Of a DNA stretch of 17,469 nt, positions 1 to 6,003 are shown one piece after another. Both the position numbers and the translations under genes were made by a program. The stretch's first letter is position 1. The number at the start of each line of letters is the position of its first letter. Below the pieces are notes generated by a model that saw only the letters and a list, made by a program, of their open reading frames with translations, was not told the DNA's origin and made no database searches. The stretch is from Pseudomonadota bacterium (lineage in GTDB: Bacteria; Pseudomonadota; Alphaproteobacteria; Micropepsales; Micropepsaceae), in assembly GCA_021817355.1 (NCBI GenBank), contig JAKAVI010000041.1, positions 1 to 17,469 on the forward strand, given 5' to 3'.

Positions 1-52
1 CCGCCGGGGTATAGTCCCGAGGCTGAGATCCTGCAGTTGTGACACGGTCCAT
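1..52 (-). CDS. nadA: Partial gene start, probable quinolinate synthase NadA (N-terminus only)
   Basis: Seen: on the minus strand an ATG at 52-50 opens a frame running off the left edge. The 17 visible residues begin MDRVTTAG and end RDYTPA. A strong Shine-Dalgarno (ACGGAGG) sits about 5 nt upstream of the ATG. Known: alphaproteobacterial NadA proteins have a variable N-terminal tail followed by a YTPEV-like motif. NadA condenses iminoaspartate with dihydroxyacetone phosphate to quinolinate, the second step of de novo NAD synthesis, using a [4Fe-4S] cluster. Inference: RDYTPA fits that motif, and the two palindromic operators upstream plus a NadQ-like regulator gene 1.4 kb away fit a nadABC-type operon extending left. 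Seventeen residues cannot prove the identity. That a real gene starts here is much surer than its name. Confidence 0.5.
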   Translation of the reverse strand, partial: MDRVTTAGSQPRDYTPA

Positions 53-65
53 GGCCGCCTCCGTA

Positions 66-86
66 TTATGCTCTATTTGAGCATAA
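66..86. promoter_or_regulatory. Operator-like perfect palindrome O1 (candidate NadQ site)
   Basis: Seen: TTATGCTC at 66-73, spacer TATTT, then GAGCATAA at 79-86. These are perfect 8-bp inverted arms, AT-rich amid GC-rich DNA. It overlaps the predicted -10 and transcription start of the nadA-like gene and ends 14 nt before its ATG. Inference: a binding site for a dimeric helix-turn-helix regulator. The NadQ-like protein encoded at 1480-2433 is the best candidate because NadQ family members control de novo NAD genes in alphaproteobacteria. Confidence 0.6.
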
Positions 87-113
87 ATATGGTCCGAAAT
101 AGCCGGCCGTCAA
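84..113 (-). promoter_or_regulatory. Predicted promoter of the leftward nadA-like gene
   Basis: Reading the minus strand, TTGACG (113-108) is followed after 18 nt by TATTTA (89-84), a reasonable sigma-70-like -35/-10 pair. The start of transcription would fall near 77, about 25 nt before the ATG at 52. The -10 and start lie inside the perfect palindrome at 66-86, the geometry expected of a repressor that blocks RNA polymerase. This is a motif-based prediction. Confidence 0.45.
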
Positions 114-122
114 GCGGCCGGC
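102..122. repeat. GC-rich perfect inverted repeat between the two operators
   Basis: GCCGGCCG (102-109), spacer TCAAG, CGGCCGGC (115-122): perfect 8-bp arms with a 5-nt spacer, so the spacing matches that of operator O1. The predicted -35 TTGACG of the leftward promoter sits over its spacer. It could be a hairpin, a second protein site or chance in GC-rich DNA. I cannot tell which. Confidence 0.45.
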
Positions 123-134
123 CCCTGTGAGCCA

Positions 135-155
135 ATATGCTATAGTTGAGCATAA
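135..155. promoter_or_regulatory. Second operator-like palindrome O2, imperfect copy of O1
   Basis: Seen: ATATGCTA, spacer TAGTT, GAGCATAA. The 6-bp core arms TATGCT (136-141) and AGCATA (149-154) are exact inverted repeats, and the right arm GAGCATAA is identical to that of O1. The centre-to-centre distance to O1 is 69 bp. It lies between the leftward nadA-like gene and the rightward amidohydrolase gene, so one regulator could act on both through cooperative binding. Function is inferred from its similarity to O1. Confidence 0.5.
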
Positions 156-209
156 ATCCGTCAAGCGGAAATATGTCCTGGCCAGCGCCTGCGGCGCCAG
201 GGCGCGGCG

Positions 210-238
210 TTGACTTCCGCAAGCCGTTGGGGCGAATT
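210..238 (+). promoter_or_regulatory. Weak candidate promoter for the amidohydrolase gene
   Basis: TTGACT at 210-215 is followed after 17 nt by CGAATT (233-238), a good -35 with a poor -10. Transcription would start near 245, giving a leader of about 23 nt before the ATG at 268. In alphaproteobacteria the -35 TTGAC is the better conserved half. The region 53-267 contains no other gene. Confidence 0.25.
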
Positions 239-267
239 GGCCTTTGTATCAGCGAGGGATTGTTGCC

Positions 268-1476
268 ATGGATCGACAGGACAGCCGGCTTTGGGTGGAT
301 GTGAGTGAGAGCCTTCTTGGGGAGGCCATCCAGCTGCGTCGGGCGATCCACGAGGAACCGGAGCAGGGGCTGTTCAACCCTAAGACCTCGGCCAAGGCCA
401 AGGCAGCGCTGTCCGGCCTGCCCCTCGAATACCGGGAAGGACCCTCGACCTCTGGATTTATTGCCGTGCTCAAGGGGCCGGCCAATGGCCGCACAGTGCT
501 TCTGCGTGGCGACACCGATGCCTTGCCACTCACCGAAGAGACGGGCCTGCCATTTTCCTCGCGTCACCCCGGATCAATGCATGCCTGCGGTCACGACACC
601 CATGTTGCCATGCTGGTGGGCGCAGCCAAGGCGCTCTGTGCTCATCGCGACCGCCTTGCGGGCACTGTCTACTTCATGTTCCAGCCGGGTGAGGAAGGCC
701 ATCATGGTGCCCGCGAAATGCTGAAGGACGGCATCATCAATCCCTTGCCGGATGCCGCCTTCGCGTTGCATGTGACCCCCAACGTGCCATCGGGGATTCT
801 GGCCGGCAAAGCCGGCCCGCTGTTGGCGGCAGCTGACAAGATCAAGCTCAAGATCACCGGCAAAGGCGGGCACGCCTCCCAGCCGCACAACGCGGTTGAC
901 CCCATTCCGGTAGCCTGCGAGATCGTGACGGCCATTCAGGCCCTCGTGACGCGCCGCATCGAGGCTTTCGATCCGGTGATCATGACCATTGCCCGCATTA
1001 CGGCGGGTACCACCAACAATATCATTCCGGAAGTGGCCGAACTCGAAGGCACCATCCGCAGCTTCTCCAAAGCCTCGCGCGCCACCGCCCATGATGGCCT
1101 CAAGCGACTTGTCAGCCATATCGCGGCGGCCCATCTGTGCGAAGCGGAGCTTGAGATCGAACCTGGGTTTCCGGTGACCATCTGCGATGAGCGCGCTGCC
1201 CGCCTTGGTCACAAGGTTGCCACCGAGCTTTTTGGCGAGGCTGGCTGGATGACGATGCCGGCTCCGATCATGGGCGCCGAGGATTTTTCCTATGTCCTCA
1301 ATGAAGTGCCGGGCGCCATGTATTTTCTGGGCGCTACGCCACAGGGTGGAGATTTCCGCTCCTGCTGTTCCTTGCACTCCAACCGGGTGCTCCTTGACGA
1401 GCAGGCCATGGCGCATGGTATCGCCATGCACTGCGCGATGGCCGAGCGGTTTTTGAGTGAAGGCTGGTCAGAGTAA
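268..1476 (+). CDS. M20D-family amidohydrolase (hippurate / N-acyl-amino-acid hydrolase type)
   Basis: Predicted cytoplasmic two-metal hydrolase, 402 aa, the usual length for the family. It would release an amino acid or amine from an N-acyl amide. Seen: GDTDALP (81-87), HACGHDTH (105-112) with metal ligands Cys107 and His109, PGEEG (140-144) with the catalytic/ligand glutamates, His168 in ALHVTP, the dimerisation-domain GKGGHAS motif near residue 200, and the late ligand His370 in LHSNRV. Start: an ATG at 268 with GAGGGA about 9 nt upstream is preferred over a TTG at 244. It is divergent from the nadA-like gene and shares its control region, and convergent with the NadQ-like gene, only 3 bp separating the stops. 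The substrate cannot be read from sequence. The context allows a role in salvage of nicotinoyl conjugates, but this is speculation. Confidence 0.9.
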   Translation: MDRQDSRLWVDVSESLLGEAIQLRRAIHEEPEQGLFNPKTSAKAKAALSGLPLEYREGPSTSGFIAVLKGPANGRTVLLRGDTDALPLTEETGLPFSSRHPGSMHACGHDTHVAMLVGAAKALCAHRDRLAGTVYFMFQPGEEGHHGAREMLKDGIINPLPDAAFALHVTPNVPSGILAGKAGPLLAAADKIKLKITGKGGHASQPHNAVDPIPVACEIVTAIQALVTRRIEAFDPVIMTIARITAGTTNNIIPEVAELEGTIRSFSKASRATAHDGLKRLVSHIAAAHLCEAELEIEPGFPVTICDERAARLGHKVATELFGEAGWMTMPAPIMGAEDFSYVLNEVPGAMYFLGATPQGGDFRSCCSLHSNRVLLDEQAMAHGIAMHCAMAERFLSEGWSE

Positions 1477-1479
1477 CGC

Positions 1480-2433
1480 TCAGCGCCGCATGCCCAGGCG
1501 CAGGCCCGGTGCCGGGCGCTCACTGAGGACTTCACGGCGAAAGCGGAACAGCTCGGCCGGCCGGCCCCTTGTGCTCGCCGAGAGTTTTCCGGTGCGTTCG
1601 ACCAGTCCCTGACCTTCAACCAGGCGACGGAAATTCTGCTTGTGCAGCCGCACGCCTGAGATTGCCTCGACGGTTCGCTGCAATTCGAGCAGGGTGAACG
1701 TCGACGCCATCAGTTCGAATACCAGCGGGCGATATTTCATCTTGCCACGCAGTCGTGCGATGGCCGTGGCCAGGATGCGGCGATGATCAAAGATCATGCT
1801 GCGTCCAAGGGAGACCTTGGGCAGCTGCACCTGGGCACGACCATCGCGGGCTGCTTCCTCGACGAGACCGGCTTCGTAAAGCAGCTCATAGCGGTCGAGC
1901 ACGCGCTCTTCATCCCAGCCGGCACTCATTGAGCCGAAGCACAGGGTGACGCGTTGCCGGCGGGCGGCGGTTTCGGCGCTGTCGCGACCACTGCGGCAAA
2001 AGCCGTTCAGCGCCGGCAGGATGATGTCATCGAGGATGGGGGGACGGGTCTGGCGCCAGTCTTCCCACGGAAAATATTCGTACCAGTTCTGCCACTGCGT
2101 CTGTGCTGCGCGACGGGCTCCGGCAGCGCGCACCAGTGCGAGATAGCCCACTGAGACCACGCGCGGCCCTTCATCGGACTTGAACATGTGGCGGCCGCGA
2201 TCGCCGAAGGTGTAAAGCTGCTCGGCATAATGCAGTTCCAGCAAGGTCTGCTGCCGCACCCAACTGCGCAGGCCGCTTTCCAAGGTCCGATGATCGAGCG
2301 GATCGAAGGGGCCGAAGGGCAGGCCATCGGGAGTATCGGGATGGGTGACCGCCAGGACCCGTGGAACCTCTTCGGCGACCGAGACAATTGCCGCCGAAAG
2401 CCCGATGCGAACAACATCGGTGGTGCGGTCCAT
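1480..2433 (-). CDS. nadQ: NUDIX-related transcriptional regulator of NAD metabolism (NadQ/NrtR-like)
   Basis: 317-aa protein with an N-terminal NUDIX-like sensor and a C-terminal winged helix. Seen: LYTFGDRGR (73-81) followed by VVSVGYLALV (92-101), the conserved strand pattern of NrtR-type and ADP-ribose NUDIX proteins. No recognisable catalytic NUDIX box (GX5EX7REUXEEXGU) is present, so the domain probably binds a ligand rather than cleaving it. Residues 233-300 (YRPLVFELM, FTLLELQRTVEAI, NFRRLVEGQGLVERTG, GRPAELFRF) match the DNA-binding domain of this family. Known: NadQ regulators of alphaproteobacteria repress de novo NAD genes. It is last in a three-gene leftward operon; its ATG overlaps the phosphatase stop (TGATG), implying translational coupling. 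The palindromes at 66-86 and 135-155 are its likely sites. An NrtR name is the alternative; NadQ fits the taxonomy and context better. Confidence 0.8.
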   Translation of the reverse strand: MDRTTDVVRIGLSAAIVSVAEEVPRVLAVTHPDTPDGLPFGPFDPLDHRTLESGLRSWVRQQTLLELHYAEQLYTFGDRGRHMFKSDEGPRVVSVGYLALVRAAGARRAAQTQWQNWYEYFPWEDWRQTRPPILDDIILPALNGFCRSGRDSAETAARRQRVTLCFGSMSAGWDEERVLDRYELLYEAGLVEEAARDGRAQVQLPKVSLGRSMIFDHRRILATAIARLRGKMKYRPLVFELMASTFTLLELQRTVEAISGVRLHKQNFRRLVEGQGLVERTGKLSASTRGRPAELFRFRREVLSERPAPGLRLGMRR

Positions 2434-2957
2434 CAGAGCTCATCCAGATCAAGAGGCAGCTCGACGCATTCGCCTTCGGCGACCACAAGGCCGCGGCCCA
2501 TGCCCTCCACTGCCCGCACCATGGCGCCGTCGCGGCCAAGCTGCGTGTCGGCATACCGCACTAAAAGCATATTGGGGAAGGCATGTGGCGCTCGCCGGCG
2601 CATCGCTTTGGCGATGGTGGTCTCGTGCCCTGCGCCCAGTCGCTGATTGAGCAGGATGAAGGCGGCGGCCATCGACCGGCTGATGCCGGCCCAGCAATGA
2701 ACCAAGAGCGGCTGGTCGGCAGTCCAGTTGCCGGCAAAGGTGAGCAGCGCCTCGACATGATCGGGGGCAGGTGGCTGCTCGGCGGTTGTCGGATCGCTGA
2801 CGTCATTGACGGCGATGCGAAGGTGATGACGTGGCGCCACGCCTTGTGGCGTGTCGATCATGTGTTCGGGCGACAGCAAGGTGATCACGTGCGAGGGCTG
2901 GTAGCGCCGGATCGCAGCCTTAAGGGCCGAAAGCGGCGTCACGATGATCAAGCTCAT
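2433..2957 (-). CDS. Tyrosine/dual-specificity phosphatase-like protein
   Basis: 174 aa, cytoplasmic, no signal or membrane segment. Seen: the cysteine-phosphatase P-loop HCWAGISRS, with nucleophile Cys88 and Arg94 (CX5R). An upstream NDVSDP segment (51-56) offers Asp52 or Asp55 as general acid. The size and compact fold fit single-domain bacterial phosphatases of the dual-specificity class. Start: ATG at 2957 with a strong AAGGAGG about 9 nt upstream. It lies between an HD hydrolase (57-bp gap upstream) and the NadQ-like regulator (1-bp overlap downstream). Its substrate is unknown. With an HD nucleotidase-like neighbour and an NAD sensor in one operon, a small phosphorylated metabolite such as a nucleotide or sugar phosphate is as likely as phosphotyrosine. 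That is inference from context. Confidence 0.82.
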   Translation of the reverse strand: MSLIIVTPLSALKAAIRRYQPSHVITLLSPEHMIDTPQGVAPRHHLRIAVNDVSDPTTAEQPPAPDHVEALLTFAGNWTADQPLLVHCWAGISRSMAAAFILLNQRLGAGHETTIAKAMRRRAPHAFPNMLLVRYADTQLGRDGAMVRAVEGMGRGLVVAEGECVELPLDLDEL

Positions 2958-3014
2958 GCGGGCGGGCCTCCTTGGGCGCTCGAGGTAAACGAGACGGCGG
3001 CGATTGTCGATGCA

Positions 3015-3608
3015 TTATGCGAGGCGCTGAAAGCGCTCGAGAAACTGCGCCTGGGCCTGGTCGGCGGGCAGGGGTACGAGCCGTGGTACCGCCAGCCCCC
3101 TGGGCGGGGCACCAAAGAACCTCGCCGCCTCGCTGCGGGAGAAGCCGGCAAGCTGGGTCGCCTCGTGATAGGCGCTGAGATGGTCGGCACGTTTGATGAG
3201 GCCAAGAAGTTCACTCGCTGGCTCCGCCGGCAAGCCAAAGCGGATATGAATGGCGCGGGCCAGGCGCAGTTCGAAGTCCTTGTAATTGATCCCCACTGCT
3301 GCCTTGAAGGGGCTGATGAGATCGCCAACCACATATTCCGGGGCATCGTGAAGGAGGGCAATAAGCCGGCCCTGCCGGCTTAGCCGCGGCTTCAGCTCGC
3401 CGGTCAGGCGTTCGACCAGGACGCAATGCTGAGCCACCGAGAAGGCATGGCTGCCCCGGGTCTGACCGTTCCAGCGTGCGACGCGGGCAAGACCATGGGC
3501 AATGTCCTCGATCTCAACGTCCAGGGGAGAGGGATTGAGCAGGTCAAGCCGGCGTCCGCTCAGCATACGCTGCCAGGCGCGCGGTGGCTGGGTAGGAGGC
3601 GTGCGCAT
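3015..3608 (-). CDS. HD-domain metal-dependent phosphohydrolase (YfbR-like 5'-nucleotidase family)
   Basis: 197 aa, close to the 199 aa of E. coli YfbR. Seen: an RW pair at 45-46 followed by SVAQH with His61, the HD pair at 87-88 in LLHDAPE, and Asp142 in IKRADHLSA. This is the H...HD...D ligand set of the superfamily. YfbR itself dephosphorylates deoxynucleoside 5'-monophosphates; the substrate here is inferred only at the level of a nucleotide or related phosphoester. Start: ATG at 3608 with GCGAGGG a few nucleotides upstream. It is the first gene of the leftward HD / phosphatase / NadQ-like operon and is divergent from the universal stress gene, with a 231-bp shared upstream region. I saw no copy of the TATGCT palindrome in that region. 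Confidence 0.82.
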   Translation of the reverse strand: MRTPPTQPPRAWQRMLSGRRLDLLNPSPLDVEIEDIAHGLARVARWNGQTRGSHAFSVAQHCVLVERLTGELKPRLSRQGRLIALLHDAPEYVVGDLISPFKAAVGINYKDFELRLARAIHIRFGLPAEPASELLGLIKRADHLSAYHEATQLAGFSRSEAARFFGAPPRGLAVPRLVPLPADQAQAQFLERFQRLA

Positions 3609-3769
3609 AATCCCTCGCTAAGGCAATGGTGCGGTTTACTAAATCGCGGGGCTCAGGGCGAGAGCTTCGCTTCGGGCAGCAACAGGAAAGGACAAAAGCA
3701 TTCAAGGGCCAGCGTGAAACACCGCTCCGTGTCCTAGCAGCGCTGCTGCGGCTGCGAAATGCCCTGTTC

Positions 3770-3783
3770 TTGACTTGCACCAA
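3770..3783. promoter_or_regulatory. Possible FNR/FixK-type box ahead of the universal stress gene
   Basis: TTGAC-TTGC-ACCAA at 3770-3783 matches the TTGAT-N4-ATCAA consensus with one mismatch in each half. It lies 57-70 nt upstream of the ATG at 3840. In many proteobacteria, universal stress genes respond to oxygen limitation through FNR/FixK proteins. The same TTGACT could simply be a -35 element, although no good -10 follows at 17-18 nt. Low confidence. Confidence 0.25.
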
Positions 3784-3839
3784 AGATCGCGCGTTGCTGA
3801 TGAGGCCAGTCTGGCGCGCGTCAACGGCGGAGAGCTTGC

Positions 3840-4703
3840 ATGTCCTACGTCAAAATCCTCGCACCTCTGACGGGTGGCTCGCGCGATGCCAATGTACTTG
3901 CCTGCGCGTTTGAAGCGGCCCGCCCCTTTTCGGCGCATGTCCAGGCGCTGTTCGTGCGCCCCGACGCCACCGAGGCCATGCCGTTCTTCGGCGAAGGTGT
4001 GTCAGGGGTGGTTCTGCAGGAGATCATCGATGCCGCCAAGGAGGCCGCTGACAAAGCTGCATCCGAGGCTTGCGCTGCGCTCAGACAAATTGTCGCCGAT
4101 GCCGGCCTGACTTTGACTGACAAGCCGCAGAAGGCCGACAAGGTCACGGTGTCCTGGCGCGAAATGCAGGGCAATTTTGCAACCCAGGTCACAAATGCGG
4201 CGCGGCTCTCCGACATGGTGGTGTTTGGACCGCTGGGTCACTCTGAAAAGCCCGGTCTGGCGGAGGCGTTCGATGCGACGCTGATGCAGACCGGTCGACC
4301 GGTACTTCTGAGCGCCCACGTCCCGCCCAAGGATTTCGCCCGCCATATTGGCATAGGTTGGGACGGGAGCCTCGCCTGCGCACGGGCTCTGACGGCGGCG
4401 CTGCCTTATCTCAAGCGGGCGGAATTCGTGGAAGTTTTCACCATCTCGCAGGGCTCTGCGCCCCAGGAATTTGGCGAGGTCTGCGAATATCTGAAGCTCC
4501 ACGACGTGCGGGCTGAACATCGCACCATCGAGGCCGGCGCCCGGCCGGTTGGCGAAGTGTTGCTGGAAAGCGCTGCTGCCTCGCGTGCGGGATTTCTTGT
4601 CCTGGGCGGCTATGGTCACACCCGGTTGCTGCAGGTGATATTTGGCGGGGTGACGCGCCACGTCGTCAGCCATTCGGCGCTACCGCTGTTTTTGATGCAT
4701 TAG
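3840..4703 (+). CDS. Universal stress protein, two-domain (UspA family)
   Basis: 287 aa, about twice a single Usp domain. The N-terminal half (1-150) has the first strand YVKILAPL and the second half (about 165-287) begins with IGIGWDGS. Seen in the C-terminal domain: VLGGYGHTRLLQVIFGGVT from about residue 254, matching the G-2X-G-9X-G nucleotide-binding loop, but with Gly where Ser/Thr normally follows, so ATP binding is likely but not certain. The protein ends with the typical hydrophobic strand ALPLFLMH. No membrane segment. Predicted cytoplasmic stress-response protein of unknown partner. Start: ATG at 3840; the upstream GGCGGAGAG offers a Shine-Dalgarno. Monocistronic and convergent with the synthase at 4784-5905; the 80-bp gap between them shows no clear terminator hairpin. 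Confidence 0.88.
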   Translation: MSYVKILAPLTGGSRDANVLACAFEAARPFSAHVQALFVRPDATEAMPFFGEGVSGVVLQEIIDAAKEAADKAASEACAALRQIVADAGLTLTDKPQKADKVTVSWREMQGNFATQVTNAARLSDMVVFGPLGHSEKPGLAEAFDATLMQTGRPVLLSAHVPPKDFARHIGIGWDGSLACARALTAALPYLKRAEFVEVFTISQGSAPQEFGEVCEYLKLHDVRAEHRTIEAGARPVGEVLLESAAASRAGFLVLGGYGHTRLLQVIFGGVTRHVVSHSALPLFLMH

Positions 4704-4783
4704 CGCCGCTGGCAGCTCTTCTTGCACTGATGAAGCGACGGCCTGTGCCGCAGCGCGCAGCTGAGCTCCCGCCACGGGCGTAC

Positions 4784-5905
4784 TTACAGTTTGCGCAGGA
4801 TCACGCTGCCTACAGAATAGCCAGCACCGAAGGAGCACAGATGGCCATAATCGCCCTGACGCAAATCGGCGCTGTGCTTGTAAAAAGCGATGATCGAGCC
4901 TGCCGAACTGGTATTGGCGTACTCGTCGAGGATGCAGGGCGCCTCCTCGGGCAAGGGATCGCGGCCGAGAACCCTGCGGGCGATGAGTTCGTTCATATTG
5001 ATGTTTGCCTGATGCAGCCATAGCCGGCGCAGCGTCGCGGGGGCAATGTCATTGTCCGACAGATGGGCGAGGATAAGCTCGCTGACCATGGGTACAACTT
5101 CCTTGAAGACCTTTCGTCCCTCCTGAACGAAGAGCTTGTCGCGATTTCCGATTCCCTCCGGTGCGGCGCGGTTCAGAAAGCCAAAGTTGTTACGGATGTT
5201 GTTCGAGAACTTGGTCTTGAGGCGCGTTGACACGATCTGCCAGGCATTGCGACCTTGCACCTGGTCTGCGGCTTCTACGATGAAGGCGGTTGCCACGTCG
5301 CCAAAAATAAAATGGCTGTCGCGGTCGGTAAAATTGAGGTGTCCGGAGCAGATTTCCGGATTGCAGACGAGGATGGCACGGGCATGACCTGCGGCCACCA
5401 TATCGGCAGCGGCCTGAAGGCCGAAAGTCGCCGAGGAGCAGGCGACATTCATGTCAAAGCCGAAGCCGTCGATGCCAAGCGCATCCTGGACCTCGATTGC
5501 GATTGCCGGATAGGCCCGCTGCAGATTGGAGCAGGCGACCAGCACTCCGTCGATATCCTTTGGCGCGCGATCGGCGGCCTTGAGCGCATCGCGCGCGGCC
5601 GCAACCGCGATTTCTGCGAGGACAGATAACGCGCTGTCGGGGCGTTCAGGGATGCGCGGACACATGATTGAGGGATCCAGCACACCGGCCTTGTCTATCA
5701 CGTAACGGCTTTTGATGCCGGAGGCTTTGACAATGAAATCGCTCGAGGATTGCGCAAGCGCGGCCATGCTGCCACTGGCAATCGCACTCTGGTGTGCCGC
5801 GTTATGGTGCCGCACATAGGCATTGAAGCTTTCAACCAGCTCGTCATTTGAAATCGCGTATGGCGGGGTGAACAGACCCGTGCCGCTGACAGCCATTCCA
5901 ATCAA
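4784..5905 (-). CDS. Beta-ketoacyl-ACP synthase III, PA3286/FabH2-like
   Basis: 373 aa from the chosen start. Thiolase-fold condensing enzyme with the KAS III triad: Cys in NVACSSATFG (about residue 156), His in LHQAN (about 298) and Asn in EYANTSSAGS (about 331). A long N-terminal insertion (ESFNAYVRHHNAAH to KASGIKSRYV) is typical of the group containing Pseudomonas aeruginosa PA3286, which from memory condenses a medium-chain acyl-CoA with malonyl-ACP and so shunts beta-oxidation products into fatty-acid synthesis. Start: the TTG at 5905 has AAGGGA 8 nt upstream and gives an N-terminus the length of its relatives; the ATG at 5896 lacks a Shine-Dalgarno, and a TTG at 5962 gives an unrelated extension. 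Divergent from queE, about 100 bp apart, with no other lipid genes nearby, so it is not the main FabH of a plsX-fabH operon. Confidence 0.87.
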   Translation of the reverse strand: MIGMAVSGTGLFTPPYAISNDELVESFNAYVRHHNAAHQSAIASGSMAALAQSSSDFIVKASGIKSRYVIDKAGVLDPSIMCPRIPERPDSALSVLAEIAVAAARDALKAADRAPKDIDGVLVACSNLQRAYPAIAIEVQDALGIDGFGFDMNVACSSATFGLQAAADMVAAGHARAILVCNPEICSGHLNFTDRDSHFIFGDVATAFIVEAADQVQGRNAWQIVSTRLKTKFSNNIRNNFGFLNRAAPEGIGNRDKLFVQEGRKVFKEVVPMVSELILAHLSDNDIAPATLRRLWLHQANINMNELIARRVLGRDPLPEEAPCILDEYANTSSAGSIIAFYKHSADLRQGDYGHLCSFGAGYSVGSVILRKL

Positions 5906-6003
5906 GATGTGTATCCCTTGTTGCAGGTTCCAGAAGGTGTCGCAGCCGTCGACCGAAGGCAAGCATGCTTGGCGGTCGGCCGCAAACGGCGTATGTCCGC
6001 CTC

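Larger units (their letters stand above)
67..168. repeat. Diverged tandem duplication of a promoter/operator module
   Basis: Two blocks have the same order of parts. Block 1 (67-117) is an operator palindrome, then AAAT, then CCGTCAAGCGG at 107-117. Block 2 (136-168) is the second palindrome, AAAT, then the identical 11-mer CCGTCAAGCGG at 158-168. Each 11-mer carries TTGACG on the minus strand, a -35-like element. Block 2 lacks roughly 18 nt between palindrome and 11-mer. The pattern suggests an old duplication of a leftward promoter with its operator. Confidence 0.4.

Noticed and set aside
574..1431. 285-aa minus-strand open frame
   Set aside because: Antisense shadow of the M20D amidohydrolase, whose metal-binding motifs are all in the plus-strand frame.
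2583..3383. 266-aa plus-strand open frame
   Set aside because: Antisense to the phosphatase and HD hydrolase, both of which have intact catalytic motifs and good ribosome sites.
4704..4783. Bidirectional terminator between the convergent stress-protein and KAS III genes
   Set aside because: No stem of useful length with a U tract was found on either strand.
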